DNA from: Microbacterium sp. BK668
GTDB taxonomy: Bacteria; Actinomycetota; Actinomycetes; Actinomycetales; Microbacteriaceae
Direction: 5' to 3'
Assembly (NCBI RefSeq): GCF_004362195.1
Contig: NZ_SNWG01000001.1
Coordinates: 1,240,001-1,304,000 of the forward strand
DNA length: 64,000 nt
This document shows, in pieces, positions 17,437-25,092 of the stretch (position 1 is the first letter of the stretch; every line of letters begins with the position of its first letter). A program made the position numbers and the translations under genes. The notes below the pieces were generated by a model. It saw nothing but the letters and a program-made list of their open reading frames with translations, did no database searches and was not told the DNA's origin.

Positions 17437-18372
17437 ATGTCCCTTGATCTGCGCGGCCTGAACCCCGCCCCTGTCACCCCGTTCACCACCGACGGCGACG
17501 TCGACTACGACGCCATCGAGCGACTCGGCTCGTGGCTCGGCTCGATCGACGGCGTGAAGAGCCTCGTCGTCCTCGGTCACGCCGGCGAGGGCACCTTCCT
17601 CACGGAGGAGGAGCAACTCGACGTCATCCGCGCATTCGTCGCGTCGACCGACGGAAGGGTGCCGGTCATCGCCGGCATCACCAAGGAGGGAAACAAGACC
17701 GCCGCTCTCGAGGCCAAGAAGGCAGTCGAGGCGGGCGCCGCTGCCGGCCTGGTGTACCCCTCCCACGGGTGGCTCCGCTTCGGCTATCAGGACGGCGCGC
17801 CGCAGTCGCGATACCGGGAGATCTACCAGGAGTCGGGTCTGCCGCTCATCCTGTTCCAGTACCCCGACAACACCAAGGCGTCGTACAACCTCGACACCCA
17901 GCTCGAGATCGCCGGTCAGGAAGGCGTCTTCGCCACCAAGAACGGCGTCCGCAACATGCGGCGCTGGTACACCGAGATCCCCGCGCTGCGCGCCGCGTTC
18001 CCCGAGCTTCAGATCCTCTCTTGCCATGACGAGTACCTGCTCCCCACGATGTTCGACGTCGACGGCCTCCTCGTCGGCTACGGCAACATCGCGCCCGAGG
18101 CGCTCGTGGAGCTCATCGAAGCCGGCAAAGCGCAGGACTACCCCCGCGCTCACGCGATCCACGAGCGGCTGCTGCCGGTCACCAAGAACGTGTACCACCG
18201 CGGGTCGCACATGGAAGGCACCGTCGCGCTGAAGTGGGGCCTTGTCAACCGAGGCATCCTCGACCACGCCACGGTTCGCACCCCGCTGCTGCCGCTGCCC
18301 GATGGGGCCGACGCCGAGATCGCTGCGGCGTTCGCCTCCGCCGGCCTCGGCAAGGTCGCCGTCCCCGCCTGA
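17437..18372 (+). CDS. DapA/NanA-family (dihydrodipicolinate synthase-like) aldolase
   Basis: A 311-residue class I aldolase/dehydratase of the DHDPS/N-acetylneuraminate lyase family, a TIM barrel that forms a Schiff base with a 2-keto acid, usually pyruvate. The Schiff-base lysine is K168 in GVFATKNGV, with Y142 in FQYPDNT as partner. The normal GTTGE phosphate/carboxylate loop is replaced by LGHAGEGTF (46-54), so it is not a true DapA. The ATG at 17437 follows GAAGGAG. Operon with the downstream transporter and a facing LacI regulator; likely cleaves or dehydrates an imported sugar- or amino-acid-derived keto acid. Exact substrate not assignable. Confidence 0.85.
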   Translation: MSLDLRGLNPAPVTPFTTDGDVDYDAIERLGSWLGSIDGVKSLVVLGHAGEGTFLTEEEQLDVIRAFVASTDGRVPVIAGITKEGNKTAALEAKKAVEAGAAAGLVYPSHGWLRFGYQDGAPQSRYREIYQESGLPLILFQYPDNTKASYNLDTQLEIAGQEGVFATKNGVRNMRRWYTEIPALRAAFPELQILSCHDEYLLPTMFDVDGLLVGYGNIAPEALVELIEAGKAQDYPRAHAIHERLLPVTKNVYHRGSHMEGTVALKWGLVNRGILDHATVRTPLLPLPDGADAEIAAAFASAGLGKVAVPA

Positions 18373-18376
18373 ACGC

Positions 18377-18412
18377 ATCCGGGGGTGGGGCGCCGTCGCC
18401 CCACCCCCGGAT
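18377..18412. terminator. perfect 16-bp intercistronic hairpin
   Basis: ATCCGGGGGTGGGGCG, loop CCGT, then its exact reverse complement. It starts 5 bases after the aldolase stop and has no T-tract, so it may be an attenuating or mRNA-stabilising element that lowers transporter expression relative to the aldolase. Confidence 0.7.
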
Positions 18413-18508
18413 CGCCGGTTTCCACACCCACCGCCCCTCGCGGGGCACCCTGGTCAACGAAGACTTCTCGGCTCTCTCGCCGACGCCTCCAATGAAGGAG
18501 AACGAACC

Positions 18509-19819
18509 ATGGCTGACCGCACCACCGCCCGTCACACCTCCACGACGCCCGCGACCGGCTATGGCCGCGTCTCCACCGAGACGATGAAGAGCATCGTCGA
18601 CGCACACGGTAAGCGCCGCTCGTTCTGGCAGCAGCTCGCCCTCATCGGCCCCGCGTTCGTCGCCGGGGCCTGGCAGTTCGGTCCGGGAAACCTGACCACA
18701 GCGGTTCAGGCGGGAAGCGGCTACCAGTACGCCCTCATCTGGGTGATCGTCGTCTCCACGATCCTGATGATCTTCCTCACCGACATGAGCGTCCGACTCG
18801 GCATCAAGTCGCCGGTGTCGCTCATCGCCTCCATCAAGGAACATCTCGGGAGGTGGGTCGGCGTCCTCGCCGGCATCGGCATCTTCCTGATCACCCTGTG
18901 CTTCTCAGTCGGAAACGCCGTCGGATCGGGCCTCGGACTGTCGATGCTGTTCGGCGGGAACCCCGTCATGTGGACCGTCATCTGCACGGTCGCTGTCGCC
19001 GCGCTGCTTCTCCTGCGCAACGTCTACCGCGTCATCGAGAAGGTCCTCGTCGCCATCGTGGCGCTCATGGCCATCGCCTTCATCGTCTCGGCCTTCGTAT
19101 CGAACCCCGACTGGGCCGCCGCAGCCGGCGGACTCGTCCCGACTTTCCCCGAGGGCTCTTGGCTTCTCATCGTCGCGCTGGTGGGGACGAACTTCTCGAT
19201 CAACGCCGCGTTCTACACCTCCTACGGGACCAAGGAGCGCGGACGCACCGAGAGCGACTACCGCGACGTGACTGTCGTCGACACCATTCCCGGCATCGTC
19301 GCGCCGGGCGTCATGACGGCGCTCGTCATCGTCGTCGCAGCCGCCGTCCTCGGCAAGACGGGGGAAGCCGCTCCCACCATCGTCGCCCTCGCAGGCATCT
19401 TCGAACCGCTCGCCGGGCCGATCGGCTCCACGGTCTTCGCCCTCGGCTTCTTCGGAGCCGCCTTCTCCTCGATGATCGCCAACGCCACCGCAGGTGGAAC
19501 CATGCTCTCCGATGGTCTTGGACGCGGCGCCTCGTCGAGCTCGCCCACCGCCAAGGTCATCAGCGGCGGCATCCTCGCGTTCGGCGTGATCGTGACGCTG
19601 ATCTTCCAGACCTCGCCGGTCCAGCTCATCGTCATCGCGCAGGCGTTCACGATCTTCGTCGCACCGGTCCTCGCCGCGCTGATCATCATCATGGCCAACC
19701 GCCGGCGCCTCATGGGAGAGATGCGCAACCGGTGGTGGCAGAACGTGCTCGGCGTCATCGGGCTCGCGGCCGTCCTGGCGCTGTCGGTACGGCTCCTGCT
19801 CACGCTGATCGGCGCGTAG
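18509..19819 (+). CDS. Nramp-fold transporter, non-canonical metal site
   Basis: A 436-residue, about 11-helix protein of the Nramp superfamily. The TM1 metal-binding motif DPGN appears as GPGN in AGAWQFGPGNLTTA and the TM6 MPH motif is absent (NFSINAAFY), so the residues that bind Mn2+/Fe2+ in true Nramps are missing. The ATG at 18509 follows GAAGGAG. It shares an operon with a DapA-family aldolase and a LacI regulator, pointing to uptake of an organic substrate (or another ion needed in that pathway) rather than standard manganese import. The function is inferred from motif loss plus context and is uncertain. Confidence 0.75.
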   Translation: MADRTTARHTSTTPATGYGRVSTETMKSIVDAHGKRRSFWQQLALIGPAFVAGAWQFGPGNLTTAVQAGSGYQYALIWVIVVSTILMIFLTDMSVRLGIKSPVSLIASIKEHLGRWVGVLAGIGIFLITLCFSVGNAVGSGLGLSMLFGGNPVMWTVICTVAVAALLLLRNVYRVIEKVLVAIVALMAIAFIVSAFVSNPDWAAAAGGLVPTFPEGSWLLIVALVGTNFSINAAFYTSYGTKERGRTESDYRDVTVVDTIPGIVAPGVMTALVIVVAAAVLGKTGEAAPTIVALAGIFEPLAGPIGSTVFALGFFGAAFSSMIANATAGGTMLSDGLGRGASSSSPTAKVISGGILAFGVIVTLIFQTSPVQLIVIAQAFTIFVAPVLAALIIIMANRRRLMGEMRNRWWQNVLGVIGLAAVLALSVRLLLTLIGA

Positions 19820-19857
19820 CCGCTCGAGGCCGGCGCGGGACGCCGGGATTCGCACAT

Positions 19858-19902
19858 GATGGTGGTTCCAGCGCAGGAGGTCCATGCGCCGGAACCACCA
19901 TC
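19858..19902. terminator. terminator-like inverted repeat between converging genes
   Basis: GATGGTGGTTCC (19858-19869) and GGAACCACCATC (19891-19902) are exact 12-bp arms with a 21-base loop, between the transporter and arsC. Probably bidirectional. Confidence 0.65.
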
Positions 19903-19962
19903 GGCGCGGTCAGCCGCGGGGTGGGGCCGCGACCGTCCGCTCCCACGCCTCGTCGACCGCCA

Positions 19963-20382
19963 TCAGGACCGAGCTCGGGTCTCGGGAAGCAGGTCGGTCA
20001 GCAGATCCTCCACGCGGCGGCGGATCTCGTCGCGGATCGGCCGCACGGTCTCGATGCCCTGGCCGGCCGGGTCGTCGAGCACCCAGTCCTCGTACCGCTT
20101 GCCGGGGAAGATCGGGCACGCATCGCCGCAACCCATCGTGATGACGACGTCGGACTCCTTGACCGCGTCGACGGTCAGGATCTTCGGCGTCTGGTCGGCG
20201 ATGTCGATGCCCTCTTCGGCCATGGCCGCGATCGCGACCGGGTTGATCTGGTCCTTGGGCGCGGACCCCGCCGAGAGCACCTCGACGCGGTCGCGGCCCA
20301 GTTCGCGGAGGAACCCCGCGGCCATCTGGGAACGCCCCGCATTGTGCACGCACACGAAGAGGACGGTGGGCTTCTCGATCAT
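19963..20382 (-). CDS. arsC: arsenate reductase (LMW protein tyrosine phosphatase fold)
   Basis: A 139-residue arsenate reductase that turns arsenate into arsenite. The phosphatase loop CVHNAGRS has the nucleophile C11 (C-x5-R-S); the second and third cysteines are C85 and C89 in MGCGDACPIFPGKRYEDW, matching the three-cysteine relay type. The ATG at 20382 has GAGAAAG upstream; an in-frame TTG eight codons earlier is less likely. An ArsR-type inverted repeat lies 30 bases upstream, between it and the ArsR-ArsC fusion gene, so it can be transcribed separately. Confidence 0.88.
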   Translation of the reverse strand: MIEKPTVLFVCVHNAGRSQMAAGFLRELGRDRVEVLSAGSAPKDQINPVAIAAMAEEGIDIADQTPKILTVDAVKESDVVITMGCGDACPIFPGKRYEDWVLDDPAGQGIETVRPIRDEIRRRVEDLLTDLLPETRARS

Positions 20383-20411
20383 CGCGATCTCGCTTTCTCT
20401 CACCAAAAAGC

Positions 20412-20427
20412 ATAGACCGACATCTAT
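20412..20427. promoter_or_regulatory. ArsR-type operator in front of arsC
   Basis: ATAGACCGACATCTAT, the same 16-bp geometry as the exact repeat at 21335-21350 with one arm mismatch. Likely bound by the ArsR-ArsC fusion protein. Confidence 0.6.
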
Positions 20428-20430
20428 GGA

Positions 20431-21336
20431 TTATGGAAGTCGGACGAAGGATGCCGTCGAGATCAGCTCGCCGAGCAGGGCACGAACCCGGCGGTCGATG
20501 TCGTCGCGGATCGCACGGACCTGGTCGGGGGTCCTTCCCACCGGATCGTCGAGCTCCCAGTCGAGATATCGCCGGCCCGGGTAGATCGGGCACGCGTCTC
20601 CGCAGCCCATCGTGACGACGACATCTGCCGCTTTGACGGCCTCGTCGGTGAGAGGCTTGGGGAACTCACCCCCGATCGGCACGCCGATCTCGTCGAGCGC
20701 GTTGACGATCGCGGCCCGCACCTCGCCCGCCGGCGCGGAGCCGGCCGTCCGCACGACGACGCGGTCGCCGGCAAGCTGCCGCAGGATCGCGGCTGCCAGC
20801 TGCGATCGGCCCGCGTTCTGCACGCACACGAACAGGACCTCGGGGCGCTCGGCGCCGTCCCGCTCGTTCGACCGAGCCAGATCCTCCAGGCGCGTGGCGC
20901 TGAACGCGGCCGTCCGCGATGCCAGGTGCGGCGACCTCGACCCCTCCGCCAGCAGCCGATGACTGTCCGCCACGTAGTGCGCCACCGTCTCCCGGCTTAA
21001 GATTCCGCGGAACCGGGCAGAAAGGTCGTCGCTGATCCGCGCGATGTCGGGCTCGACCGGCTGCGCTGGGTCGCCGAGGAGCGCCAGCACGCGGTCGCTG
21101 CTGTTCGGCGAGAGCGAGTACCACACGCGGCGTCCGTCCCTCTCGCGCTCGACCACGCCTTCATCGAGCAGAGCGCGCATGTGATGGCTGACGGTCGGCT
21201 GAGCCAATCCGAGGGTCTCTGCGAGGTTCCCCACGAGGACCCGGCCGGTCTCGGCATCCCGGATCATCCGCAGGATCCGCGCGCGAGTCGGGTCCGCGAG
21301 GACCGCGAGTCCTCGGTCGACGCCGGTCGGATGCAT
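20431..21336 (-). CDS. ArsR-ArsC fusion: HTH repressor joined to arsenate reductase
   Basis: A 301-residue fusion. Residues 1-95 are an ArsR winged helix (LAETLGLAQPTVSHHMRALLDEG); about 98-155 is a helical linker seen in some ArsC proteins (RGILSRETVAHYVADSHRLL); 165-301 is an LMW-phosphatase arsenate reductase with C171 in CVQNAGRS and C245/C249 in MGCGDACP. There is no cysteine before C171, so the HTH half cannot bind As(III) in the classical ArsR way; sensing may go through the reductase half. The ATG at 21336 overlaps an exact inverted repeat and looks leaderless, implying autorepression. Confidence 0.85.
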   Translation of the reverse strand: MHPTGVDRGLAVLADPTRARILRMIRDAETGRVLVGNLAETLGLAQPTVSHHMRALLDEGVVERERDGRRVWYSLSPNSSDRVLALLGDPAQPVEPDIARISDDLSARFRGILSRETVAHYVADSHRLLAEGSRSPHLASRTAAFSATRLEDLARSNERDGAERPEVLFVCVQNAGRSQLAAAILRQLAGDRVVVRTAGSAPAGEVRAAIVNALDEIGVPIGGEFPKPLTDEAVKAADVVVTMGCGDACPIYPGRRYLDWELDDPVGRTPDQVRAIRDDIDRRVRALLGELISTASFVRLP

Positions 21337-21350
21337 AGACGAGAGTCTAT
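21335..21350. promoter_or_regulatory. ArsR-type operator over the fusion gene start
   Basis: ATAGACGAGAGTCTAT: exact 6-bp arms and a 4-base spacer, overlapping the start codon of the fusion gene. On the minus strand TAGACT, 7 bases upstream of the ATG, is a possible -10. Confidence 0.7.
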
Positions 21351-21359
21351 CCGCTGACG

Positions 21360-21866
21360 TCAGTCGAGTCCGTTCCGAGTGCTGCGGCGCTCGATGAGGA
21401 TCGTGTCGCGCCACTCGCCGGCGTGCGGGCCGACCCGTGACCTGGCGATCCGCTCCCGCCGGCCCACCACCCGGAACCCTGCCGACTCGTGCAGGCGCAG
21501 GCTCGCGGAGTTCTCCGGGAAGACGCTGGCTTGGATCATCCAGAACCCCGCCTCGTCGGCCGCCTGGACGAACGCGTCGAGCAGCGCGCGGCCCACGCCC
21601 GATCCGCGCGCGTCCCGGCGGATGTAGACCGAGTGCTCGATGACACCGCGGTAGACGGGCCGAGGAGAGATCGGGGATGCCGCTGCCCACCCGACGATCG
21701 AACCGTCACGCTCTGCGACCAGGCGCGGGGAGCCGATTCTGCCGGCGTCGAACGTCTCCCAGGTCGGGGTCTGCGACTCGAAGGTCGCGTCGCCGTCCTC
21801 GATCCCGTGCCGGTAGATCTCTTCGACGGCCGGCCAGTCCTCGGGCGTCAGGTCGCGGATGCGCAT
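21360..21866 (-). CDS. GNAT acetyltransferase, PAT/ArsN-like
   Basis: A 168-residue GNAT of the phosphinothricin acetyltransferase-like group: MRIRDLTPEDWPAVEEIYRHGIEDGDATFE at the N-terminus, acetyl-CoA loop RDARGSGVGRALL (about 97-109), and SVFPENSASLRLHESAGFRVVGRRE. The ATG at 21866 shares its A with the stop of the flavoprotein (TGATG overlap), so the two are coupled; upstream Mets inside the flavoprotein are rejected. PAT-like GNATs in ars operons (ArsN1) acetylate the arsenical antibiotic arsinothricin; context makes that likely, but herbicide-type or amino-acid substrates cannot be excluded. Confidence 0.8.
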   Translation of the reverse strand: MRIRDLTPEDWPAVEEIYRHGIEDGDATFESQTPTWETFDAGRIGSPRLVAERDGSIVGWAAASPISPRPVYRGVIEHSVYIRRDARGSGVGRALLDAFVQAADEAGFWMIQASVFPENSASLRLHESAGFRVVGRRERIARSRVGPHAGEWRDTILIERRSTRNGLD

Positions 21867-23179
21867 CAGGAGCAGCATCCGCCCCCGCCCGCGAGGTCGG
21901 TGGAGCACACGCCCGTCGCGGGAAGGGTGAGCTGCACCGCGGAGGCGGCGGCCAGGTCTCCCTCGAGGTAGGCCGTCACCGAGCGCACCTGCTCGTACCC
22001 GGTGGCGAGGAGGAACGTCGGGGCGCGGCCGTAGGACTTCATCCCGACGATGAAGAATCCCTGCTCGGGGTGGGTGAGCTCGCGGAACCCGTGCGGCTCG
22101 ACGGTGCCGCAGGAGTGCACGTTCGGGTCGATCAGCGGCGCGAGGCGCTTGGGGGCCTCGACGATCTCGTCCAGCTCAAGCCGGATCTCACGCAGGATGC
22201 CGAGGTCCGGCCGGAACCCGGTGGCGTTCACCACGAGGTCGGTGGCGTGGGTGACCACCTCGTCCGCGCGGTGACCGACGAGTTCGACGCGCGCGCCGGC
22301 GCGGCGGGCGCGGATGATCTCGAATCCGTCGACGACGTGGATGCGACCCTCCGCGACGGCGCGATCGAGCCGGCTTCCCAAGCGCGCGCGGTCGGCGAGC
22401 TCGTCGTCGGCCGACGAGGACACGCGCACGGCCTGGGCGTTGCGGATCAGCCAGGTCACGGAGGTGCCGGGCTCCTGCTCGGCGAGGTCGGCCAGGGCCA
22501 GCAGCGTGTTCGCGGCGGAGTGCCCGGCTCCCACGACGGTCGTGTGCATCCCGGCGAAGCGGGCCCGATCGCGGCCGAGCACGTCCGGAAGAGCCGGCGT
22601 CACCCGATCGGCGATGTCGGCCAGTCCGAGCAGCTCGAGTCCGCTCGAGGACAGCGAGTTGGGGGAGAGGTAGGTGCCCGATGCGTCCAGGACGGCCCGC
22701 GCGGCGATCTCTTCGGCGCCGTCCGCGGTGCGCACACGCAGCACGAACGGGGTGCCGGCGCGTCCGCGCGTGCGGGTGCGGTCCATGCCTTCACGGGAGA
22801 CACCGGTCACTTCGACGCCGAGCCGGACGTGTGCGGCGATCTCCTCGAGCGCGGCCAGCGGTGCGAGGTACGCCTCCACCAGCTCGGCGCCGGTCGGCGC
22901 GCGGTCCGGTGAGGGAATCGTCCAGCCGTGCGCTTCGAGCAGGCGGCTCGAGGCGGGGTCGACCAGATGCTTCCACGGCGAGAACAACCGCGTTTGTCCC
23001 CACTCCCGCACGCTCGCTGCAACCTCGTCACCCGCTTCCAGAACCACGAAGTCGATGCCTCTCTCACGGAGGTTCGCGGCGGCCGCCAGGCCGATCGGGC
23101 CGGCGCCGATGATCGCGACAGGCAGAGTCGCGAGGCGGTCGTCTCCGGCCACGCGGGGGGTGAGGTTGAGCAGAGTCAC
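21866..23179 (-). CDS. FAD-dependent oxidoreductase, ArsO-like
   Basis: A 437-residue flavoprotein with an FAD Rossmann motif GAGPIGLAAA (25-34), a second NAD(P)H site VVGAGHSAANTLLAL near residue 215, and an ATG-like NATGF motif before the C-terminal third. The tail ends GVCSTDLAGGGGCCS, a Cys-rich end typical of arsenic-operon versions and possibly able to bind arsenite. ArsO-type monooxygenases are recurrent in ars operons but their reaction is not settled. The GTG at 23179 has GAAGGAGG 8 bases upstream, and an ArsR-type repeat at 23200-23219 sits ahead. Coupled to the downstream GNAT. Confidence 0.82.
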   Translation of the reverse strand: MTLLNLTPRVAGDDRLATLPVAIIGAGPIGLAAAANLRERGIDFVVLEAGDEVAASVREWGQTRLFSPWKHLVDPASSRLLEAHGWTIPSPDRAPTGAELVEAYLAPLAALEEIAAHVRLGVEVTGVSREGMDRTRTRGRAGTPFVLRVRTADGAEEIAARAVLDASGTYLSPNSLSSSGLELLGLADIADRVTPALPDVLGRDRARFAGMHTTVVGAGHSAANTLLALADLAEQEPGTSVTWLIRNAQAVRVSSSADDELADRARLGSRLDRAVAEGRIHVVDGFEIIRARRAGARVELVGHRADEVVTHATDLVVNATGFRPDLGILREIRLELDEIVEAPKRLAPLIDPNVHSCGTVEPHGFRELTHPEQGFFIVGMKSYGRAPTFLLATGYEQVRSVTAYLEGDLAAASAVQLTLPATGVCSTDLAGGGGCCS

Positions 23180-23199
23180 GAGGGGCCTCCTTCGGAAGG

Positions 23200-23219
23200 A
23201 TATCGATGAACGTCGATTC
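23200..23219. promoter_or_regulatory. second-type ArsR operator, flavoprotein side
   Basis: ATATCGA, 6 bases, TCGATTC. Same 7-6-7 layout as 23249-23268 with two arm mismatches. Located 20 bases upstream of the flavoprotein GTG. Confidence 0.55.
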
Positions 23220-23248
23220 AGTGTGGCTCGGTGTATCGAAGTTTGTCA

Positions 23249-23268
23249 ATATCGACTAGTCTCGATAT
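23249..23268. promoter_or_regulatory. second-type ArsR operator, arsR side
   Basis: ATATCGA CTAGTC TCGATAT: exact 7-bp arms, ending directly before the arsR ATG at 23269. With 23200-23219 it would let one ArsR control both divergent transcripts. Confidence 0.7.
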
Positions 23269-23616
23269 ATGGCCACGATGCTCGAGGTGACCGACGTCAC
23301 CGCCGCGACCTGCTGCGCGCCGCTCGTCCGCGAACCCCTCACCGCCGCCGAGGCGGAAGACCTCGCCCATGTGATGAAGGCCCTCGCCGACCAGGCGCGC
23401 CTGCGACTGCTGTCCATCGTCGCGGCATCCGACAACGCCGAGGCATGCGTGTGCGACCTCATCGAGCCCGTGGGGCTCAGCCAGCCCACGGTCTCTCACC
23501 ACCTCAAGATCCTGACGCAGGCCGGATTCCTGACCCGCTCGAAGCGCGGGACGTGGGCGTACTTCGCCCTCGTACCCGGTGCGCTGGACCGGATCTCCCG
23601 GGTCCTCGCACCGTGA
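23269..23616 (+). CDS. arsR: ArsR-family arsenic-responsive repressor
   Basis: A 115-residue winged-helix repressor. C15 and C16 (TCCAPL) plus C60 and C62 (ACVCDL) match the N-terminal cysteine pair and third ligand of the Corynebacterium-type As(III) sensor. The recognition helix is LSQPTVSHHLKIL. The ATG at 23269 starts right after a perfect 20-bp operator and has no ribosome site, so the mRNA is probably leaderless and autoregulated. Overlaps the aquaglyceroporin gene by 4 bases. Distinct in operator and sensor site from the ArsR-ArsC fusion upstream. Confidence 0.9.
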   Translation: MATMLEVTDVTAATCCAPLVREPLTAAEAEDLAHVMKALADQARLRLLSIVAASDNAEACVCDLIEPVGLSQPTVSHHLKILTQAGFLTRSKRGTWAYFALVPGALDRISRVLAP

Positions 23617-24293
23617 CGGCCGCCGCGCGCGCGGCGGCGGGGGAGTTCCTCGGCAGTGCCGGGCTCGCCACCGTCGTCATCGGCTCCGGGATCGCCGCGC
23701 AGACGCTCTCGCCGGGAGACGTCGGTCTGCAGCTCTTCGAGAACGCGTTCGCGACCGCCCTCGGCCTCGCGGTCCTCATCCTGGTCTTCGCCACGGTCTC
23801 CGGCGCGCACTTCAACCCGGTGGTCACGCTGGCCGACATCCTTCTGCAGAGACGGAGATGGTCCGTCGCGGCTGTCTACCTGCCGGCCCAGGTGCTCGGG
23901 TGCATCGGCGGAGCCGTCCTCGCCAATCTGATGTTCGCCGAGCCGGCGGTGTCGTGGAGCACGACCGAGCGGGCGGGGCTTCCTCTTCTGCTGAGCGAGA
24001 CCGTTGCCACGGCGGGTCTGATCGTCGTCATCTTCGCCCTCGTGCGCACGGGACGCTCGCACCTGGCAGCACCCGCCGTCGGCGCCTACATCGGCGCGGC
24101 ATACTTCTTCACCTCGTCGACGAGCTTCGCGAACCCGGCCATCACGATCGGTCGCATGTTCTCCGACACCTTCGCGGGAATCGCCCCCGCATCCGTCGGA
24201 CCCTTTATCGCGGCACAGCTCGCCGGCGCGGCGCTCGGATGGGCGGCCGTGCGTGTGCTGTTCCCGGTCGCGCTCGAGCCGACGACCGTCTGA
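23613..24293 (+). CDS. MIP-family aquaglyceroporin (arsenite channel candidate)
   Basis: A 226-residue six-helix channel of the major intrinsic protein family. The two half-helix motifs are NPV in SGAHFNPVVTL and NPA in SFANPAITIGR; the first departs from NPA, a change common in actinobacterial ars-linked porins. The GTG at 23613 overlaps the arsR stop as GTGA. In ars operons lacking ArsB or Acr3, an AqpS-type channel lets arsenite formed by ArsC flow out; no ArsB or Acr3 gene is present here, so this is the only visible arsenite exit route in the window. Confidence 0.87.
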   Translation: MTAAARAAAGEFLGSAGLATVVIGSGIAAQTLSPGDVGLQLFENAFATALGLAVLILVFATVSGAHFNPVVTLADILLQRRRWSVAAVYLPAQVLGCIGGAVLANLMFAEPAVSWSTTERAGLPLLLSETVATAGLIVVIFALVRTGRSHLAAPAVGAYIGAAYFFTSSTSFANPAITIGRMFSDTFAGIAPASVGPFIAAQLAGAALGWAAVRVLFPVALEPTTV

Positions 24294-24351
24294 CGCGCTG
24301 ACGACTGCAGCCAGTGCGGTCGGGCCCGCAACGCTTAGCAGATACCGCTTG

Positions 24352-24376
24352 TATCGGATATTGCATCTATCCGATA
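24352..24376. promoter_or_regulatory. MerR operator candidate
   Basis: TATCGGATA, 7 bases, TATCCGATA: exact 9-bp arms. Further GATACCG and GATAGCGG elements flank it and TATGCT (24391-24396) could be a -10. Lies 63 bases before the MerR start. Confidence 0.6.
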
Positions 24377-24438
24377 GCGGTACTATCCGGTATGCTGATC
24401 ACGTCGTCAGCCGATCACCAGCACGAGGTAGCCCCACC

Positions 24439-25092
24439 GTGAAGATCTCACAGCTCTCCGAGCACACCGGTGTTCCCGTGGCGACGCTGAAGATGTACCT
24501 GCGCGAAGGACTGCTGCATCCGGGCGCGAAGAGCGGTCCCAATCAAGCGTCCTACGACGAAACCCACGTAGCGCGCGTGCACCTGGCGCAGAGCCTCGTG
24601 CGCGTCGGCGGGCTGAGCATCGCGAGTGCACGGGAGGTCATCGCGGCCGCGGCATCCGATCTCCCTCTCGTCGAGACCTTCGGCATCGCCCAGCGGGCGG
24701 CATCGGGGGACGCGCGCGCGCTCGACGACGGCGAGACCGCCGCGCTCGCCCGGGTCCGCGAGGTCACCGCCGACTGGGACCTGCACGGCAGCCCCGAGGG
24801 GGAGCAGGTCGGCACGCGTATGGCCGCCCGCGCGCTCGCCGCTCTCGAGCGGTCCGGGCAGCCGCCCGCTCCATCGTGGCTGGAGCGGTACGCCGCGGCA
24901 GCCCTTCTCGTCGCCGAGGCCGACCTCGACCTCGTCGACGCACGCGACGGACGTGACGCCAAGGCGCAGACGGTCGTCGTCGGCACGGTGCTGGGCGATC
25001 ACGTGTTCGCCGGGCTCCGTCGCGCCGCCCAGGAGCACATCTCCAACACCCGCTACTCCGGCAGCACCTCTTCGAGAGGAACGGCATCATGA
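24439..25092 (+). CDS. MerR-family transcriptional regulator
   Basis: A 217-residue MerR regulator with an N-terminal winged helix (KISQLSEHTGVPVATLKMYLREGLLHPG) and a helical C-terminal region of about 140 residues with no cysteines, so it is not a classical metal sensor. The GTG at 24439 is placed by the family start; ribosome site weak (ACGAGG). Its stop overlaps the next gene as ATGA. An exact 9-bp-arm inverted repeat lies upstream, indicating autoregulation. The tight coupling suggests it senses something related to the membrane protein. Confidence 0.85.
   Translation: MKISQLSEHTGVPVATLKMYLREGLLHPGAKSGPNQASYDETHVARVHLAQSLVRVGGLSIASAREVIAAAASDLPLVETFGIAQRAASGDARALDDGETAALARVREVTADWDLHGSPEGEQVGTRMAARALAALERSGQPPAPSWLERYAAAALLVAEADLDLVDARDGRDAKAQTVVVGTVLGDHVFAGLRRAAQEHISNTRYSGSTSSRGTAS

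Noticed and set aside
17437..18372. Assignment of the aldolase as lysine-biosynthetic dapA
   Set aside because: The GTTGE loop is replaced, and it sits in a LacI-controlled catabolic operon with a transporter.
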